Origin: Methylobacterium sp. WL1
GTDB lineage: Bacteria > Pseudomonadota > Alphaproteobacteria > Rhizobiales > Beijerinckiaceae
Length of the DNA: 64,000 nucleotides
Direction of reading: 5' to 3'
Assembly: GCF_008000895.1 (NCBI RefSeq)
Contig: NZ_CP042823.1
Span: 3,376,001 to 3,440,000 of the forward strand
Each line of letters starts with the position of its first letter. Position 1 is the stretch's first letter. The notes below the pieces were generated by a model that saw only the letters and a list, made by a program, of their open reading frames with translations, was not told the DNA's origin and searched no databases. This document shows positions 36,580 through 45,274 of the stretch, piece after piece. The position numbers were made by a program, and so were the translations under genes.

Positions 36580-36699
36580 TCAGATCAGATAGACGGTGCC
36601 GTGGTTCTCGAAGGGTTTCGGACAGTCGTTCTGGTCCATCAAGCGCTGGGCCTTCGCTAGCATCAGGTGACGCGCGACGGCCAGGACCGCCAGGGTCAT
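36580..36699 (-). CDS. Possible 39-residue protein
   Basis: A short frame from the ATG at 36699 encodes MTLAVLAVARHLMLAKAQRL, then MDQNDCPKPFENHGTVYLI. Third positions are mostly G or C and the composition is protein-like: an amphipathic helix and one Cys. No strong ribosome-binding site is visible and I recognise no family. Conservation would decide whether it is real. Confidence 0.35.
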   Translation of the reverse strand: MTLAVLAVARHLMLAKAQRLMDQNDCPKPFENHGTVYLI

Positions 36700-36770
36700 C
36701 CGCTGTCGCGACAAGTTGGACTTCTGCGATCTCGGTCGCCGACGCGGTGCGCCAAAGATTCGAGAGCAAG

Positions 36771-36800
36771 AAAAACCCCGCGCGGCAGATGCCGGCGGGG
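36771..36800 (-). terminator. Leftward rho-independent terminator
   Basis: Read leftward, CCCCGCCGGC (36800-36791) pairs with GCCGCGCGGGG (36786-36776) with one bulged base and an ATCT loop, followed directly by TTTTT (36775-36771). It would stop transcripts coming from the cytochrome c gene to its right. Confidence 0.65.
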
Positions 36801-36974
36801 CTCAAGGAAAATGACGCTCGGTGCGTTACGCCGGCGACCGATCAAACGATAGCAATACCAGTCACCGAAGTAAATCTATCCTGATGACTACCCGAACGAA
36901 ATATTTGCCACAAATTTTTTGTGATCACCAGGGATTATTCCGACCTCAATGACACGGAATAGCTCATCTGTGCT
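36801..36974. other. AT-richer non-coding spacer
   Basis: Between the two leftward terminators lies a stretch noticeably richer in A and T than its surroundings (for example CCACAAATTTTTTGTGATCA near 36909). No gene is seen. Confidence 0.4.
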
Positions 36975-37004
36975 GAGGCGCTCGATCCTTCGATCGAGAG
37001 CCTC
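36975..37004 (-). terminator. Hairpin immediately after the cytochrome c gene
   Basis: GAGGCGCTCGAT (36975-36986) pairs with ATCGAGAGCCTC (36993-37004) with one mismatch and a CCTTCG loop. The structure begins one base past the cytochrome stop codon. There is no strong T-run leftward, so it may act as an mRNA 3' stabiliser, with the poly-T terminator at 36771 completing termination. Confidence 0.6.
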
Positions 37005-37005
37005 C

Positions 37006-37371
37006 TCAGGACTGGGCCTTCAGGTAGGCGATCACGTCGTTGATCTTTTTGTCGTCGGTGAAGCCCTGGAAGATCATCTTGTTGCCGGGAACCTTTGCCT
37101 TCGGGTTCTTCAGCCACTCGTGAAGGTTGGCCTCGTCCCAGGTGAGGCCGGAATTCTTCAGCGCGGCAGAGTAATTGTAGCCCTCGTAGGTGCCGGCCTT
37201 GCGCCCGACCACGCCCTTGAGATCCGGACCCACCCCGTTCTTCTGGAAGTTGTGGCACGCCTTGCAGGGGGCGAACGCCTTCTCGCCGGCAGCCGCGTCA
37301 CCAGTCTCCTGGGCCTGGGCCGAAAGCGGGATCAGGGCGGCGAGAACAGCGCCGAGAACGAAAGAACGCAT
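37006..37371 (-). CDS. Class I (c2-type) cytochrome c
   Basis: 121 residues. Signal peptide MRSFVLGAVLAALIPLSAQA. The haem motif CKACH is at 36-40 and the distal Met ligand in GNKMIF at about 99. The order GEKAFAPCKACHNF, GVGPDLKGVVGRKAG, YSAALKNSG and DVIAYLKAQ is typical of mitochondrial/c2-like cytochromes. It is a small periplasmic electron carrier, which in methylotrophs may serve oxidases or dehydrogenases. It stands as a single gene with its own terminator structures. Confidence 0.93.
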   Translation of the reverse strand: MRSFVLGAVLAALIPLSAQAQETGDAAAGEKAFAPCKACHNFQKNGVGPDLKGVVGRKAGTYEGYNYSAALKNSGLTWDEANLHEWLKNPKAKVPGNKMIFQGFTDDKKINDVIAYLKAQS

Positions 37372-37649
37372 GGATTTCCTCTTCGGCCAGGCGGGACGGA
37401 TGGCGATGCGAAGCCTGGCGCAGTGAGGTGTTGACGTCCGCTCAAGCCGCTTAATCCGGCGCTCGGCTGGAACGCCGATTAAAATTATTCAAAGCCGAGA
37501 TGCAGAAAACTCATTCCGGAGGTGTGCAGGAAACCTGCTGTCAGAGGCCGCAACATCGGTCGACAACCCGCTATCCGGCACCCAACCGGCTGGCGAGGTG
37601 GTGCGGCTCGCTCAATAGGTTCAGCGCGAGCGCTCGCTCGCGCCCTTCC
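37372..37649. other. Spacer upstream of cytochrome c, ending in a palindrome at the IS border
   Basis: No gene seen. It should contain the cytochrome promoter. At 37624-37643 GCGCGAGCG and CGCTCGCGC form a near-perfect palindrome ending only six bases before the left end of the insertion sequence. This suggests insertion next to a hairpin, a pattern seen for several IS elements. Confidence 0.4.
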
Positions 37650-37672
37650 TAGATGTTTGGTCCCGCCGTGTA
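37650..37672. repeat. Left terminal inverted repeat of the IS481-type element
   Basis: Begins TAGATGTTTGGTCCCGCCGTG. The reverse complement matches the right end at 19 of 23 positions. The preceding base is C, making CTAG at the outer edge. Confidence 0.8.
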
Positions 37673-37706
37673 GTGATACATCTGGTGCCACATCGAGGGA
37701 CGCGCT

Positions 37707-38753
37707 GTGGGACAGATTCTCCACGGCAGCGCCACAACGACAGAGACGGTCCGTCGGGCAATCCAAGCTCGTAAAGAGAGCGTGAGAGCCGCCGCGAAGC
37801 ACTCTGGGATCAGCCCGACCACCGTGCAGAAGTGGCGGTCGCGTCCGTCCTGCACCGATGCGCGGATGGGACCGAAGGAGCCTCATTCCACGGTGCTGAG
37901 CCTGGAGCACGAAGCGGTCATCGTTGCCTTTCGCCGGCATACCCTGCTGCCACTGGATGACTGCCTCTACGCGCTTCAGGCCAGCATTCCGCACCTGACC
38001 CGCTCAAGTCTGCACCGCTGTCTCCAGCGTCACGGCATCAGTCGACTGCCGGAAATAGACGGCGACAAGCCCAAGCGTTCGCGCGCCAAAGCCTACCCGA
38101 TCGGCTACTTTCACATCGACATCGCACAGGTCAGCACCGAACAAGGCAAGCTCCACCTGTTCGTTGCCATCGACCGCACGAGCAAATTTGCCTTCGTTCA
38201 ATTTCACGAGAAGGCAACTCAGCGGATCGCAGCGGCCTTTCCACGCGATCTGGTCGCGGCCGTGCCCTACACGATCCACACGGTCCTGACCGACAACGGC
38301 ATTCAGTTCACCGACAACAAGCCGGTGAACGCGGAGGCCGAAGCGAAGGCGGCCGCCTACTGGGCGACCCAGGACGGGCCGCGCCTGTACCGCTGGCATT
38401 CGTTCGAATGGGCCTGCGAGCAGAGCAAGATCGAGCATCGCCTGACCAAACCACGCTGCCCGTGGACGAACGGCCAGGTCGAGCGGATGAACCGCACCAT
38501 CAAGGACGCCACGGTCAAGCGCTACCATTACACCGACAACGACGAGCTGCGCCGCCACCTGCAACTGTTCGTGGAGGCCTACAACTACGGTCATCGGCTG
38601 AAGACCCTGCGAAGCCTCACCCCCTACGAACTTATCTGCCCGACCTGGACGAAAGAGCCCGGACGCTTCAGGCTCGATCCGTCACACCACATGCCGGGAG
38701 CAAACATCTACCCCAACGGTGTAGAAGATTGCGCCGGTGCCGCACCAGTCTGA
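37707..38753 (+). CDS. IS481-family DDE transposase
   Basis: 348 residues. An N-terminal helix-turn-helix (VRAAAKHSGISPTTVQKWRS) precedes an rve-type catalytic core with the DDE residues in YFHIDIAQV, VLTDNGIQF and GQVERMNRTIKDA. The gene appears full length and possibly active. Unusually, it runs 14 codons past the right inverted repeat. The element ends in TA, which would complete a stop codon if the next base were G or A, but here it is C. The last residues, from about YPNGVEDCAGAAPV, are therefore host-derived. Confidence 0.92.
   Translation: MGQILHGSATTTETVRRAIQARKESVRAAAKHSGISPTTVQKWRSRPSCTDARMGPKEPHSTVLSLEHEAVIVAFRRHTLLPLDDCLYALQASIPHLTRSSLHRCLQRHGISRLPEIDGDKPKRSRAKAYPIGYFHIDIAQVSTEQGKLHLFVAIDRTSKFAFVQFHEKATQRIAAAFPRDLVAAVPYTIHTVLTDNGIQFTDNKPVNAEAEAKAAAYWATQDGPRLYRWHSFEWACEQSKIEHRLTKPRCPWTNGQVERMNRTIKDATVKRYHYTDNDELRRHLQLFVEAYNYGHRLKTLRSLTPYELICPTWTKEPGRFRLDPSHHMPGANIYPNGVEDCAGAAPV
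38688..38710. repeat. Right terminal inverted repeat of the IS481-type element
   Basis: Reads CACATGCCGGGAGCAAACAT then CTA; it lies inside the transposase coding frame, encoding HMPGANI. Confidence 0.8.
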
Positions 38754-39542
38754 CTCAAAGTGCGAGCACCTATGCAATTTAGGCAGCTCGATGATTTTGG
38801 TGACCCGCTGCGACCCGGCATTTCGCTGTCGGAGTGAACCCTCACCAAGCCGCGACCCGTCCTCCGGAGCCGGACGTTCCGCAAAGTGCCCATCTTGTTC
38901 GGTTAGGCCACCGGACGTCACACCCGGAAGCAGACCTTGCCTGGACGGAGCCAAGGTGCTGCAGCAAATCGACTATCGACGCCGGCGCCGATAGTCGATT
39001 TGCCGCTCGAGCACGCGGGGCGCCGGCGGTGCGCGATCGTCCTGCGTCGTTGGGTGGATCACCAGCCCAGGCGAAAGCTTGTCGTCCCGGCGTGCGGTTG
39101 CGTCGGAGAGCGGGGAGCGGGATGGCGACGAAACGCGCTCGCTGCTCTCGCGACACCCAATGCCGGGCGTCCTCGATCCAGGGGACGCCGTCCATGTGGG
39201 TGAAGCTCTCGGTCCCAATGCGGTTGATCGCACCCGGCGTGCGGCAGATCCCCCAGCCCGCCGCGCCGAAGACGAAACGGGACGGTCCGTCGATCGCGCG
39301 GCCGTCGATCAACGAACGCTCCGAGTGGCCGAAGCAGTCACCGTCAGCGAGTAGCCCCGCGGCTGCGTCCATGGCTGCGCCGCTTGAACGGGAACCGTAG
39401 CGGGACCGCTCGATTGACCGTGCGCGTACGCTGCATCCTCCGCCTGTCCGGGAGGAACCACGCGACCGCCCCCACCCCATCGTAGGATCCCGGTTCGGCT
39501 GCCAAAGGGGGTGGGTCGGAACGTCGGTCCGGAGCGTCGTGC
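38754..39542. other. Gene-poor stretch with a large palindrome
   Basis: About 790 bases with no gene I can support. The segment 39030-39360 on the minus strand has protein-like stretches in two frames (for example AGWGICRTPGAINRIGTESF and KLSPGLVIHPTTQDDR). This could be a decayed gene, but I recognise no family. The promoter of the antiporter gene at 39543 must lie at the right end. Confidence 0.35.
38964..39003. repeat. Perfect 15-bp inverted repeat (cruciform-capable)
   Basis: GCAAATCGACTATCG (38964-38978) and CGATAGTCGATTTGC (38989-39003) are exact complements around a ten-base GC-rich spacer. Weaker pairing extends the symmetry to about 38956-39013 (GTGCT against AGCAC). Both strands therefore encode the same short peptide QIDYRRRRR before a stop. 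No T-run follows, so it does not look like an ordinary terminator. Confidence 0.8.
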
Positions 39543-41369
39543 ATGGAACACGGTTTGGCGACGGCGGTCCTTTGCGTCGTCGGTGGCGGCATGGCCGCTC
39601 AGGTTCTCGCGGCCCGACTGCGCATCCCTGCCATCGTCATCCTGCTCGCGCTCGGCTTCCTGGTCGGGCCGGTGCTCGGGCTGCTTCATCCAACGCACGA
39701 TTTCGGCCCGAACCTGCGCCCCCTGATCGGCTTGGCGGTTGCCATCGTGGTGTTCGAGGGCGGTCTCGCCCTCGATTTCCGCGAGTTACGGGCGTCCGGC
39801 GAGGGGGTGCTACGGCTGACCGCCTTCGCCTTGCCCATCAATTTCGTCCTGGGCACGCTCGCCGCCCACCTGATCGGGGGGATGTTGTGGGGGCCGGCAT
39901 CCGTGTTCGGCGCCATCCTCGTCGTCACCGGGCCGACCGTGATCCTGCCGCTCCTGCGCCACGCGCGACTGGAGAGGCGCTCAGCCGCCTTCCTGAAGTG
40001 GGAGGCCATCGTCAACGACCCGGTCGGAGCCATCCTGACCGCGGTCGTCATCGAGATGCTTGTGGGCGTGCCCCGCGCAGCCGGCGAGGATCCGGCAACG
40101 GCGCTCATGCTTCACCTCGCCGAGGGGGTGCTGGTGGCAGGTGCGCTCGGCGTGGGTTCGGCACTCCTTGTCGCTTGGGCGTTCCGGCGCGACCTCATCC
40201 CCGAGACGCTGAAGACGCCCGTGCTGCTGGCACTCGCGCTCATCGCCTACGTCGTGCCGAACCTGCTCATGAACGAGGCCGGGCTGATCGGTGCGACCGT
40301 GTTCGGCATCGCGCTTGCGAACCGGCACGTGCCGGGTCTGGCCGAACTCCGTCGATTCAAGGAAAGCCTCGTCGTCCTGCTGGTGTCTTGCCTGTTCGTG
40401 GTGCTGACCGCCGACCTCGACCTCGCGGTCCTTGGAAAGCTGTCGGCACCCATCCTCGGGTTAACGGCCGCGATCCTGTTCGTGGTTCGCCCGGCGGCGA
40501 TCTGGTTGGCCACGTTGCGCAGCGACCTGTCCCGGCGCGAGCGCCTGTTCGTCGGCTGGATCGGGCCGCGTGGCATCGTCGCGGCCGCCGTCGCCGGGCT
40601 GGCCGGTCCCCGCCTCAGCGAGGCGGGGTACGCCGGAGGCGACCTGATCCAACCCACCGTGTTTTCAGTCATCGTCGCGACCGTGCTCGCCCACGGCTTC
40701 TCCCTGGGCCCACTCGCCCGCAGGTTCGGCCTGTCGACCGCGGCCGATACGCAGCGGCTCGCCGTGGTCGGGGCATCCCCATGGGCGAGCGACATGGTGA
40801 TCGCGCTGCATCGGGCCGGCGTACCGGTCGTAATCATCGACATCTACCCCGGCGCCATGCTGGCCGCCCGAGACGCGGGGGTGCCGACGCTGCAGGCGGA
40901 ACTCCTGTCCCGATCCGCCGAGGAAGGGATGGCCGACCATCCTCCGGACCATCTGCTCGCTGCGACCCGGGACGAGCTCTACAACGCCCTCGTATGCACG
41001 CGGCTGGCCCCGGAGATCGGTCGCGAGCGCGTCTATCAGGTCGCTCCGTCCGAAAACCACCTGCTGCACGCCGACACCGGTGTCAGCCGGGATGCCCGCG
41101 GCAAGGTCTTCGGGGATGCGGACGCCAGCTTCGATGCGCTGGCCGGACGGCACGAGGCCGGCTGGCGGTTCCTGGTCGCCGGCCCGGACGCCGTCGAGCA
41201 ACCGGACTGCATCCATCTGCTCGCCATCAAGGCCGACGGGAGCCTCGAATTCTTCTCGGTCGATCACGAGGAGAACGAGGTCGGCGAGGGCGATCGGGTC
41301 CTGATCCTGCAGGCGCCAAGCCGGACGGAAATCGACGCCGATGACCGACCCGCCATGCTGTTTGCCTGA
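39543..41369 (+). CDS. CPA1-family cation:proton antiporter with TrkA-like C-terminus
   Basis: 608 residues. About twelve transmembrane segments span residues 1-400, including the transport-site motif WEAIVNDPVGAILTAVVIEM (the ND-P signature of CPA1 NhaP-type exchangers) and LFVGWIGPRGIVAAAVAGL. After about 410 comes a cytosolic nucleotide-binding domain (RLAVVGASPWASDMVIALHR) and a TrkA-C-like regulatory part. It probably exchanges Na+ or K+ for protons. It stands alone upstream of, and convergent with, ligD. Confidence 0.9.
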   Translation: MEHGLATAVLCVVGGGMAAQVLAARLRIPAIVILLALGFLVGPVLGLLHPTHDFGPNLRPLIGLAVAIVVFEGGLALDFRELRASGEGVLRLTAFALPINFVLGTLAAHLIGGMLWGPASVFGAILVVTGPTVILPLLRHARLERRSAAFLKWEAIVNDPVGAILTAVVIEMLVGVPRAAGEDPATALMLHLAEGVLVAGALGVGSALLVAWAFRRDLIPETLKTPVLLALALIAYVVPNLLMNEAGLIGATVFGIALANRHVPGLAELRRFKESLVVLLVSCLFVVLTADLDLAVLGKLSAPILGLTAAILFVVRPAAIWLATLRSDLSRRERLFVGWIGPRGIVAAAVAGLAGPRLSEAGYAGGDLIQPTVFSVIVATVLAHGFSLGPLARRFGLSTAADTQRLAVVGASPWASDMVIALHRAGVPVVIIDIYPGAMLAARDAGVPTLQAELLSRSAEEGMADHPPDHLLAATRDELYNALVCTRLAPEIGRERVYQVAPSENHLLHADTGVSRDARGKVFGDADASFDALAGRHEAGWRFLVAGPDAVEQPDCIHLLAIKADGSLEFFSVDHEENEVGEGDRVLILQAPSRTEIDADDRPAMLFA

Positions 41370-41589
41370 ACGGTCGTGTCCCCTGCGGGATCGATCCGTC
41401 CCGATTCCGATGCTTCGACCGCGCGCCGCAGGAAAGACCCGCCGACCGGTGTGGGGGATCCAGTCGGCCCGCGCCCATCCGCGGTGGTTCCCGCGATGTG
41501 GGGGTCTGGGCGGAACAGACCACGCCCGCCGCGCAGTCCCGTCACCATCGTAGGCAATCCCATGCCCGCAGATCGCCCGTGCCGGCCGG

Positions 41590-44094
41590 CTACGCCCGCC
41601 GGCGGGGCTGACGGCCGGCGGCTTCCAACGGCCGCGCCGCGCGTTCGAACTCGGCCCAGGGATCGCGCTGAAAGGCGGCGAGGCGGCTTGGCAAGTTCAT
41701 GACGTCGAAGCGCGCGCCAGACCCCAGCGACGGAAGCTCGTCCCAATCGACGGGGACGGAAACCGGCGCGCCGGGGCGGGCACGGGTCGAGAAGGCCGAG
41801 ACGGCGGTCGCGCCCCTCTGGTTGCGCAGGTAGTCCACGAAGATCCGGGCGTCCCTGGCCTTCTTGGACACGGTTGCGACGTAGAGGTCGGGCGCGTCCT
41901 TCGCCATCTCGGATGCGATGCGCTGCGCGAAGGCTTTCGCCTCGGCCCACCCGGCCTTCGGCTCGATCGGGACGACGACGTGCAGCCCCTTGCCGCCGGT
42001 GGTCTTCACGAACGTGGCGAAGCCCGCCGCCGACACCCGTTCGCGCACCTCCAGGGCGCCGGCGACCAGATCGCACCACCCGATGCCGTCGCCCGGATCG
42101 AGGTCGAAGATCAGGCGGTCCGGCCGTTCCGGGTCCGAGGCCGGCGCACCCCAGGGGTGGATTTCAAGGACGCTCCCCTGGACCAGCGTGCGCAGGCCTT
42201 CGCGATCGCGGATCACCACGGCCTTCTCGTCACCCACGACCCGGAGGTACCGCTCGTCGAGCCCGGCCCAGCCGTGCTTCTGGTAGAAGCAGGACCCGAG
42301 GCCGTCGGGGCACCGGAGGAGCGACAGCGGGCGGTCGATCACATGCGGCAGCATGCGGTCGGCGATCTCCGCATAGTACGCGGCGAGACCCTCCTTGGTC
42401 AGGCCGACGTCGGACCAGAGGACGCGATCGGGATGCGTCAGCGTCACGGTCTCTCCTGGCGCCTTCCGCGTGCTTGCCTTCGGGGCCGCAAGCGTCTTCT
42501 CCCGTACGACCTCGTCCGGACGCACGTCGCTCCGGAGGGTCTTGAAGGAGGCATGCCGCAGCTGATCGTCGCCCGTCCACCCGCGGAACGTTACCTCGCA
42601 GACGAGCCGGGGTTCGACCCAGCGGGCGTTGCGGCGCGCAAGCGGCGGCAGCTCGGCTTCGAAGGGCGGCGCCGGGATGCGCAGCGGCTCCAGTTCGGTC
42701 CAGAGATCCCGCGCGACCGCGTCGCGGAAGCCGGTACCAACCCGCCCGACATGGACGAGGGTGCCGTCCGCGTGCGTCCCGAGGATCAACGACCCCACAG
42801 ATCGCGCCGCCGTGGTCGAGGGCATGTAGCCCGCGACGACGAACTCCTCGGACCGGGTGCATTTGATCTTGCGCCAGGCATCGGTCCGGCCCGACCGGTA
42901 GGGCGCGTCCGCCCGTTTGGCGACGATACCTTCCAGACCGAGCCTGCAGGCGTGGCGCGCCATGGCCGCGCCGTCGGCGGCCAGGTGCTCGCTGAACCGG
43001 ATTGGGCCGCCCGACTGGGCGTCGTCGAGACTCTGCAGCAGCAGATCCTTGCGTTCGGTCAGGGGCAGCTCCCGTATATCCCTGCCGTCCAGGTACAGGA
43101 GGTCGAAGGCGTAAAAGACCGCCGATGCGGCATCGCCCGCGGCGAGCGATCGCTGCAGCGCAGAGAAGCTCGAAACGCCGCCCGCCGTCTCGACGACGAT
43201 CTCGGCGTCGATCAGGGCGGAGGGCAGCTTCATGGCCTTCAGGGCCTGCGCCGTCGCTTCGAACTTCGCGGTCCAGTCGAGGCCCGAGCGCGTCAGGAGC
43301 TTCACCGAGCCCCCGTCGATGCGGGCCTGCATGCGGTAGCCGTCGTGCTTAATCTCGTACAGCCACCCGTCGCCGGTGGGCACGTCGTCGACGAGGGCCG
43401 CGAGCGCGGGCTCGACGAAGGGCGGCAGGATCGCCTTGCGGGCGCTCTTGGACCGGCTCGTGGGCGGTTTCGTCCTCCGCGCGGCAGCCACCTCGGCGCG
43501 GGCGGCGTGATCGGCCCTGACGCCCCCGCCCTCGGCGAGATCCCGGTTAGTCCGCCCCGACAGGACGGAGGCTTCGTGCGCGACAAGGATGTCGCCCTCA
43601 CGCCGGGCGTGCTCGTCGTCGGCCTTCATGAGAAGCCACGGCTGCTTCTTCTCGCCGCCGCGCCCCTTCATCCGCACGAGGTGCCAGCGGCCAGCGAGCC
43701 GCTCGCCGTGCAGGGCGAACTCGAGGTGGCCCTTCGCCAGCCCGGCGGCCGGATCGCCGACCGGCTCCCAGGAACCGGTGTCCCAGACGATCATGGTCCC
43801 GCCGCCGTACTGGCCCTTCGGGATCGATCCTTCCCAGGCCAGGTAATCGACCGGGTGATCCTCGGTCATGACGGCGAGCCGCTTCTCGGCGGGCGACAGG
43901 CTCGGTCCGCGCGTCACGGCCCAGCTCTTCAGCACGCCGTCCATCTCCAGACGCAGGTCGTAGTGCAGGCGCCGCGCGTCGTGCTTCTGGACGACGAACC
44001 GCGCGCGCGCCGCCTTGCGGCCGCGCTTCCCCTGGGGCTCGGGCGACCCCTCGAAGTCCCGCTTGGCCCGATACGGTTTGAGGAGCTCGGTCAT
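41590..44094 (-). CDS. ligD: ATP-dependent DNA ligase LigD (phosphoesterase-ligase-polymerase)
   Basis: 834 residues, the central enzyme of bacterial non-homologous end joining. Domains in order: 3'-phosphoesterase (about 1-185; KHDARRLHYDLRLEMDGVL), ligase (about 220-530; AMP-accepting Lys249 in YEIKHDGYRM, then IDAEIVV and GLEGIVAKR), and primase/polymerase (about 550-815; DRPLSLLRCPDG, and the metal-binding FDLDPGDG). It is divergent from the Ku gene, with 204 bases between, an arrangement that lets one control region serve both repair partners. Confidence 0.96.
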   Translation of the reverse strand: MTELLKPYRAKRDFEGSPEPQGKRGRKAARARFVVQKHDARRLHYDLRLEMDGVLKSWAVTRGPSLSPAEKRLAVMTEDHPVDYLAWEGSIPKGQYGGGTMIVWDTGSWEPVGDPAAGLAKGHLEFALHGERLAGRWHLVRMKGRGGEKKQPWLLMKADDEHARREGDILVAHEASVLSGRTNRDLAEGGGVRADHAARAEVAAARRTKPPTSRSKSARKAILPPFVEPALAALVDDVPTGDGWLYEIKHDGYRMQARIDGGSVKLLTRSGLDWTAKFEATAQALKAMKLPSALIDAEIVVETAGGVSSFSALQRSLAAGDAASAVFYAFDLLYLDGRDIRELPLTERKDLLLQSLDDAQSGGPIRFSEHLAADGAAMARHACRLGLEGIVAKRADAPYRSGRTDAWRKIKCTRSEEFVVAGYMPSTTAARSVGSLILGTHADGTLVHVGRVGTGFRDAVARDLWTELEPLRIPAPPFEAELPPLARRNARWVEPRLVCEVTFRGWTGDDQLRHASFKTLRSDVRPDEVVREKTLAAPKASTRKAPGETVTLTHPDRVLWSDVGLTKEGLAAYYAEIADRMLPHVIDRPLSLLRCPDGLGSCFYQKHGWAGLDERYLRVVGDEKAVVIRDREGLRTLVQGSVLEIHPWGAPASDPERPDRLIFDLDPGDGIGWCDLVAGALEVRERVSAAGFATFVKTTGGKGLHVVVPIEPKAGWAEAKAFAQRIASEMAKDAPDLYVATVSKKARDARIFVDYLRNQRGATAVSAFSTRARPGAPVSVPVDWDELPSLGSGARFDVMNLPSRLAAFQRDPWAEFERAARPLEAAGRQPRRRA

Positions 44095-44298
44095 CGCTTC
44101 CAGGAAACGGGACCAGTCGGATCGGGTTCCTGGGAGGCCGGGACGGCGGAGCGAACGACAATAATGGGCCCGTTATCCACAGGTGCCCCTGTGGAGGAAC
44201 GAGTCGAGTTGGACTCTCGTTGAACCGCCAAGCTCCCGATCGCCGCATTACCGATGCATCGACGGGTGGAGATACTTCGACGGACACAGGAGAGCGAC

Positions 44299-45204
44299 GT
44301 GGCAGCCCGCGCCAACTGGAAAGGTCATCTTCGACTGTCCCTCGTCTCCTGTGCGGTCGGACTGTATCCGGTGGTCAGCTCTTCGAGAGAGCTGAAGTGC
44401 CATACGATCAACCGCGAGACCGGAAACCGCCTCAAGCAGCTCATGGTCGACTCCGTGACCGGCGACACCGTCGAGCGCGACGATCAGGTGAAGGGCTGCG
44501 AGATCGCCAAGGACGAACTCGTCCCCGTTGAGGATGACGAGCTCAGCGAGATCGCCCTGGAGAGCACGCACACCATCAACATCGAGACCTTCTGCCGGCG
44601 CGCGGAGGTCGACGAGCGCTACCTCGACAAGCCGTATTACCTCGCGGCCGAGGACAAGGTCTCGCGGGAGGCTTTCGCCGTGATCCGGGATGCGATGAAG
44701 AAGAAGGGCATGGCCGGGCTCGGCCGCATCGTCATCTACAAGCGCGAGCGGATCGTCCTGCTCGAACCGTACGGCAAGGGCCTGCTGGCCACGCTGCTGC
44801 GCTATCAGGACGAGGTTCGATCGCCGACGGCCTACTTCGAGGACATGCCCGACGGTGATCCAACAGCCGAGATGCGAGCGCTCGCCGAGGAGCTGATCAC
44901 GCGCGCGACGCGGACGTTCGATCCGTCGAAGTTCGAGGACCGCTACGAGGAGGCGCTGATCGCATTGGTCAAGGGCAAGGCGCCCAAGGCACCGAAGGGC
45001 AGGGGGCGGGCAAAGGCCGGGGCCGCGAGTTCCGGCAACGTCGTGAACCTGATGGAAGCCCTCAAGCGCAGCATCGACGCCGAGAAGAGCGGCAAGCCGG
45101 CGAAACCGTCGCGTCGGAAAACATCGAGTTCCGAGCGCTCGAACTCAGCCCCGAAACGCGCGCCGGCCAAGACCGCTTCGGAGAAGGCGCGGAAAGCGGC
45201 GTGA
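44299..45204 (+). CDS. ku: DNA end-binding protein Ku
   Basis: About 301 residues. The Ku core begins ARANWKGHLRLSLVSCAVGL and includes INRETGNRLKQLMVD, VKGCEIAKDELVPVEDDEL and YLAAEDKVSREAFAVIRDAM. A lysine/serine-rich, basic tail (from about 250) is the flexible DNA-binding extension of many bacterial Ku proteins. The GTG at 44299 has AGGAG six bases upstream and is preferred over an earlier start. Ku homodimers thread onto broken ends and recruit LigD, encoded divergently. Confidence 0.94.
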   Translation: MAARANWKGHLRLSLVSCAVGLYPVVSSSRELKCHTINRETGNRLKQLMVDSVTGDTVERDDQVKGCEIAKDELVPVEDDELSEIALESTHTINIETFCRRAEVDERYLDKPYYLAAEDKVSREAFAVIRDAMKKKGMAGLGRIVIYKRERIVLLEPYGKGLLATLLRYQDEVRSPTAYFEDMPDGDPTAEMRALAEELITRATRTFDPSKFEDRYEEALIALVKGKAPKAPKGRGRAKAGAASSGNVVNLMEALKRSIDAEKSGKPAKPSRRKTSSSERSNSAPKRAPAKTASEKARKAA

Positions 45205-45274
45205 CCGACACGCACGCCCGACGTCCAGTGGGCCTGGTGCGCGCGGCACGCAAGGAACGGCGCGCGCGGCTACC

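Larger units (their letters stand above)
37650..38710 (+). mobile_element. IS481-family insertion sequence, about 1.06 kb
   Basis: Imperfect terminal inverted repeats (37650-37672 and 38688-38710) match at 19 of 23 positions. The outer 10 bases are identical: TAGATGTTTG on the left, its complement on the right. One transposase gene fills the element. I could not see a convincing target-site duplication. The element lies between the cytochrome c gene and a gene-poor stretch, at the left edge of the accessory region. Confidence 0.85.

Noticed and set aside
36410-36805. 132-codon minus-strand frame between the secreted-protein and cytochrome genes
   Set aside because: It runs through the poly-T terminator hairpin at 36771-36800 and its composition is not protein-like; the 39-codon frame in another phase is more plausible.
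37641-37649. Target-site duplication for the IS481 element
   Set aside because: The flanks (left ...CGCCCTTCC, right CCCCAACGG...) share no convincing direct repeat, so none is claimed.
41980-44223. 747-codon plus-strand frame opposite ligD
   Set aside because: Low-complexity Arg/Gly/Val composition and no motifs; it is the complement of the ligD reading frame.
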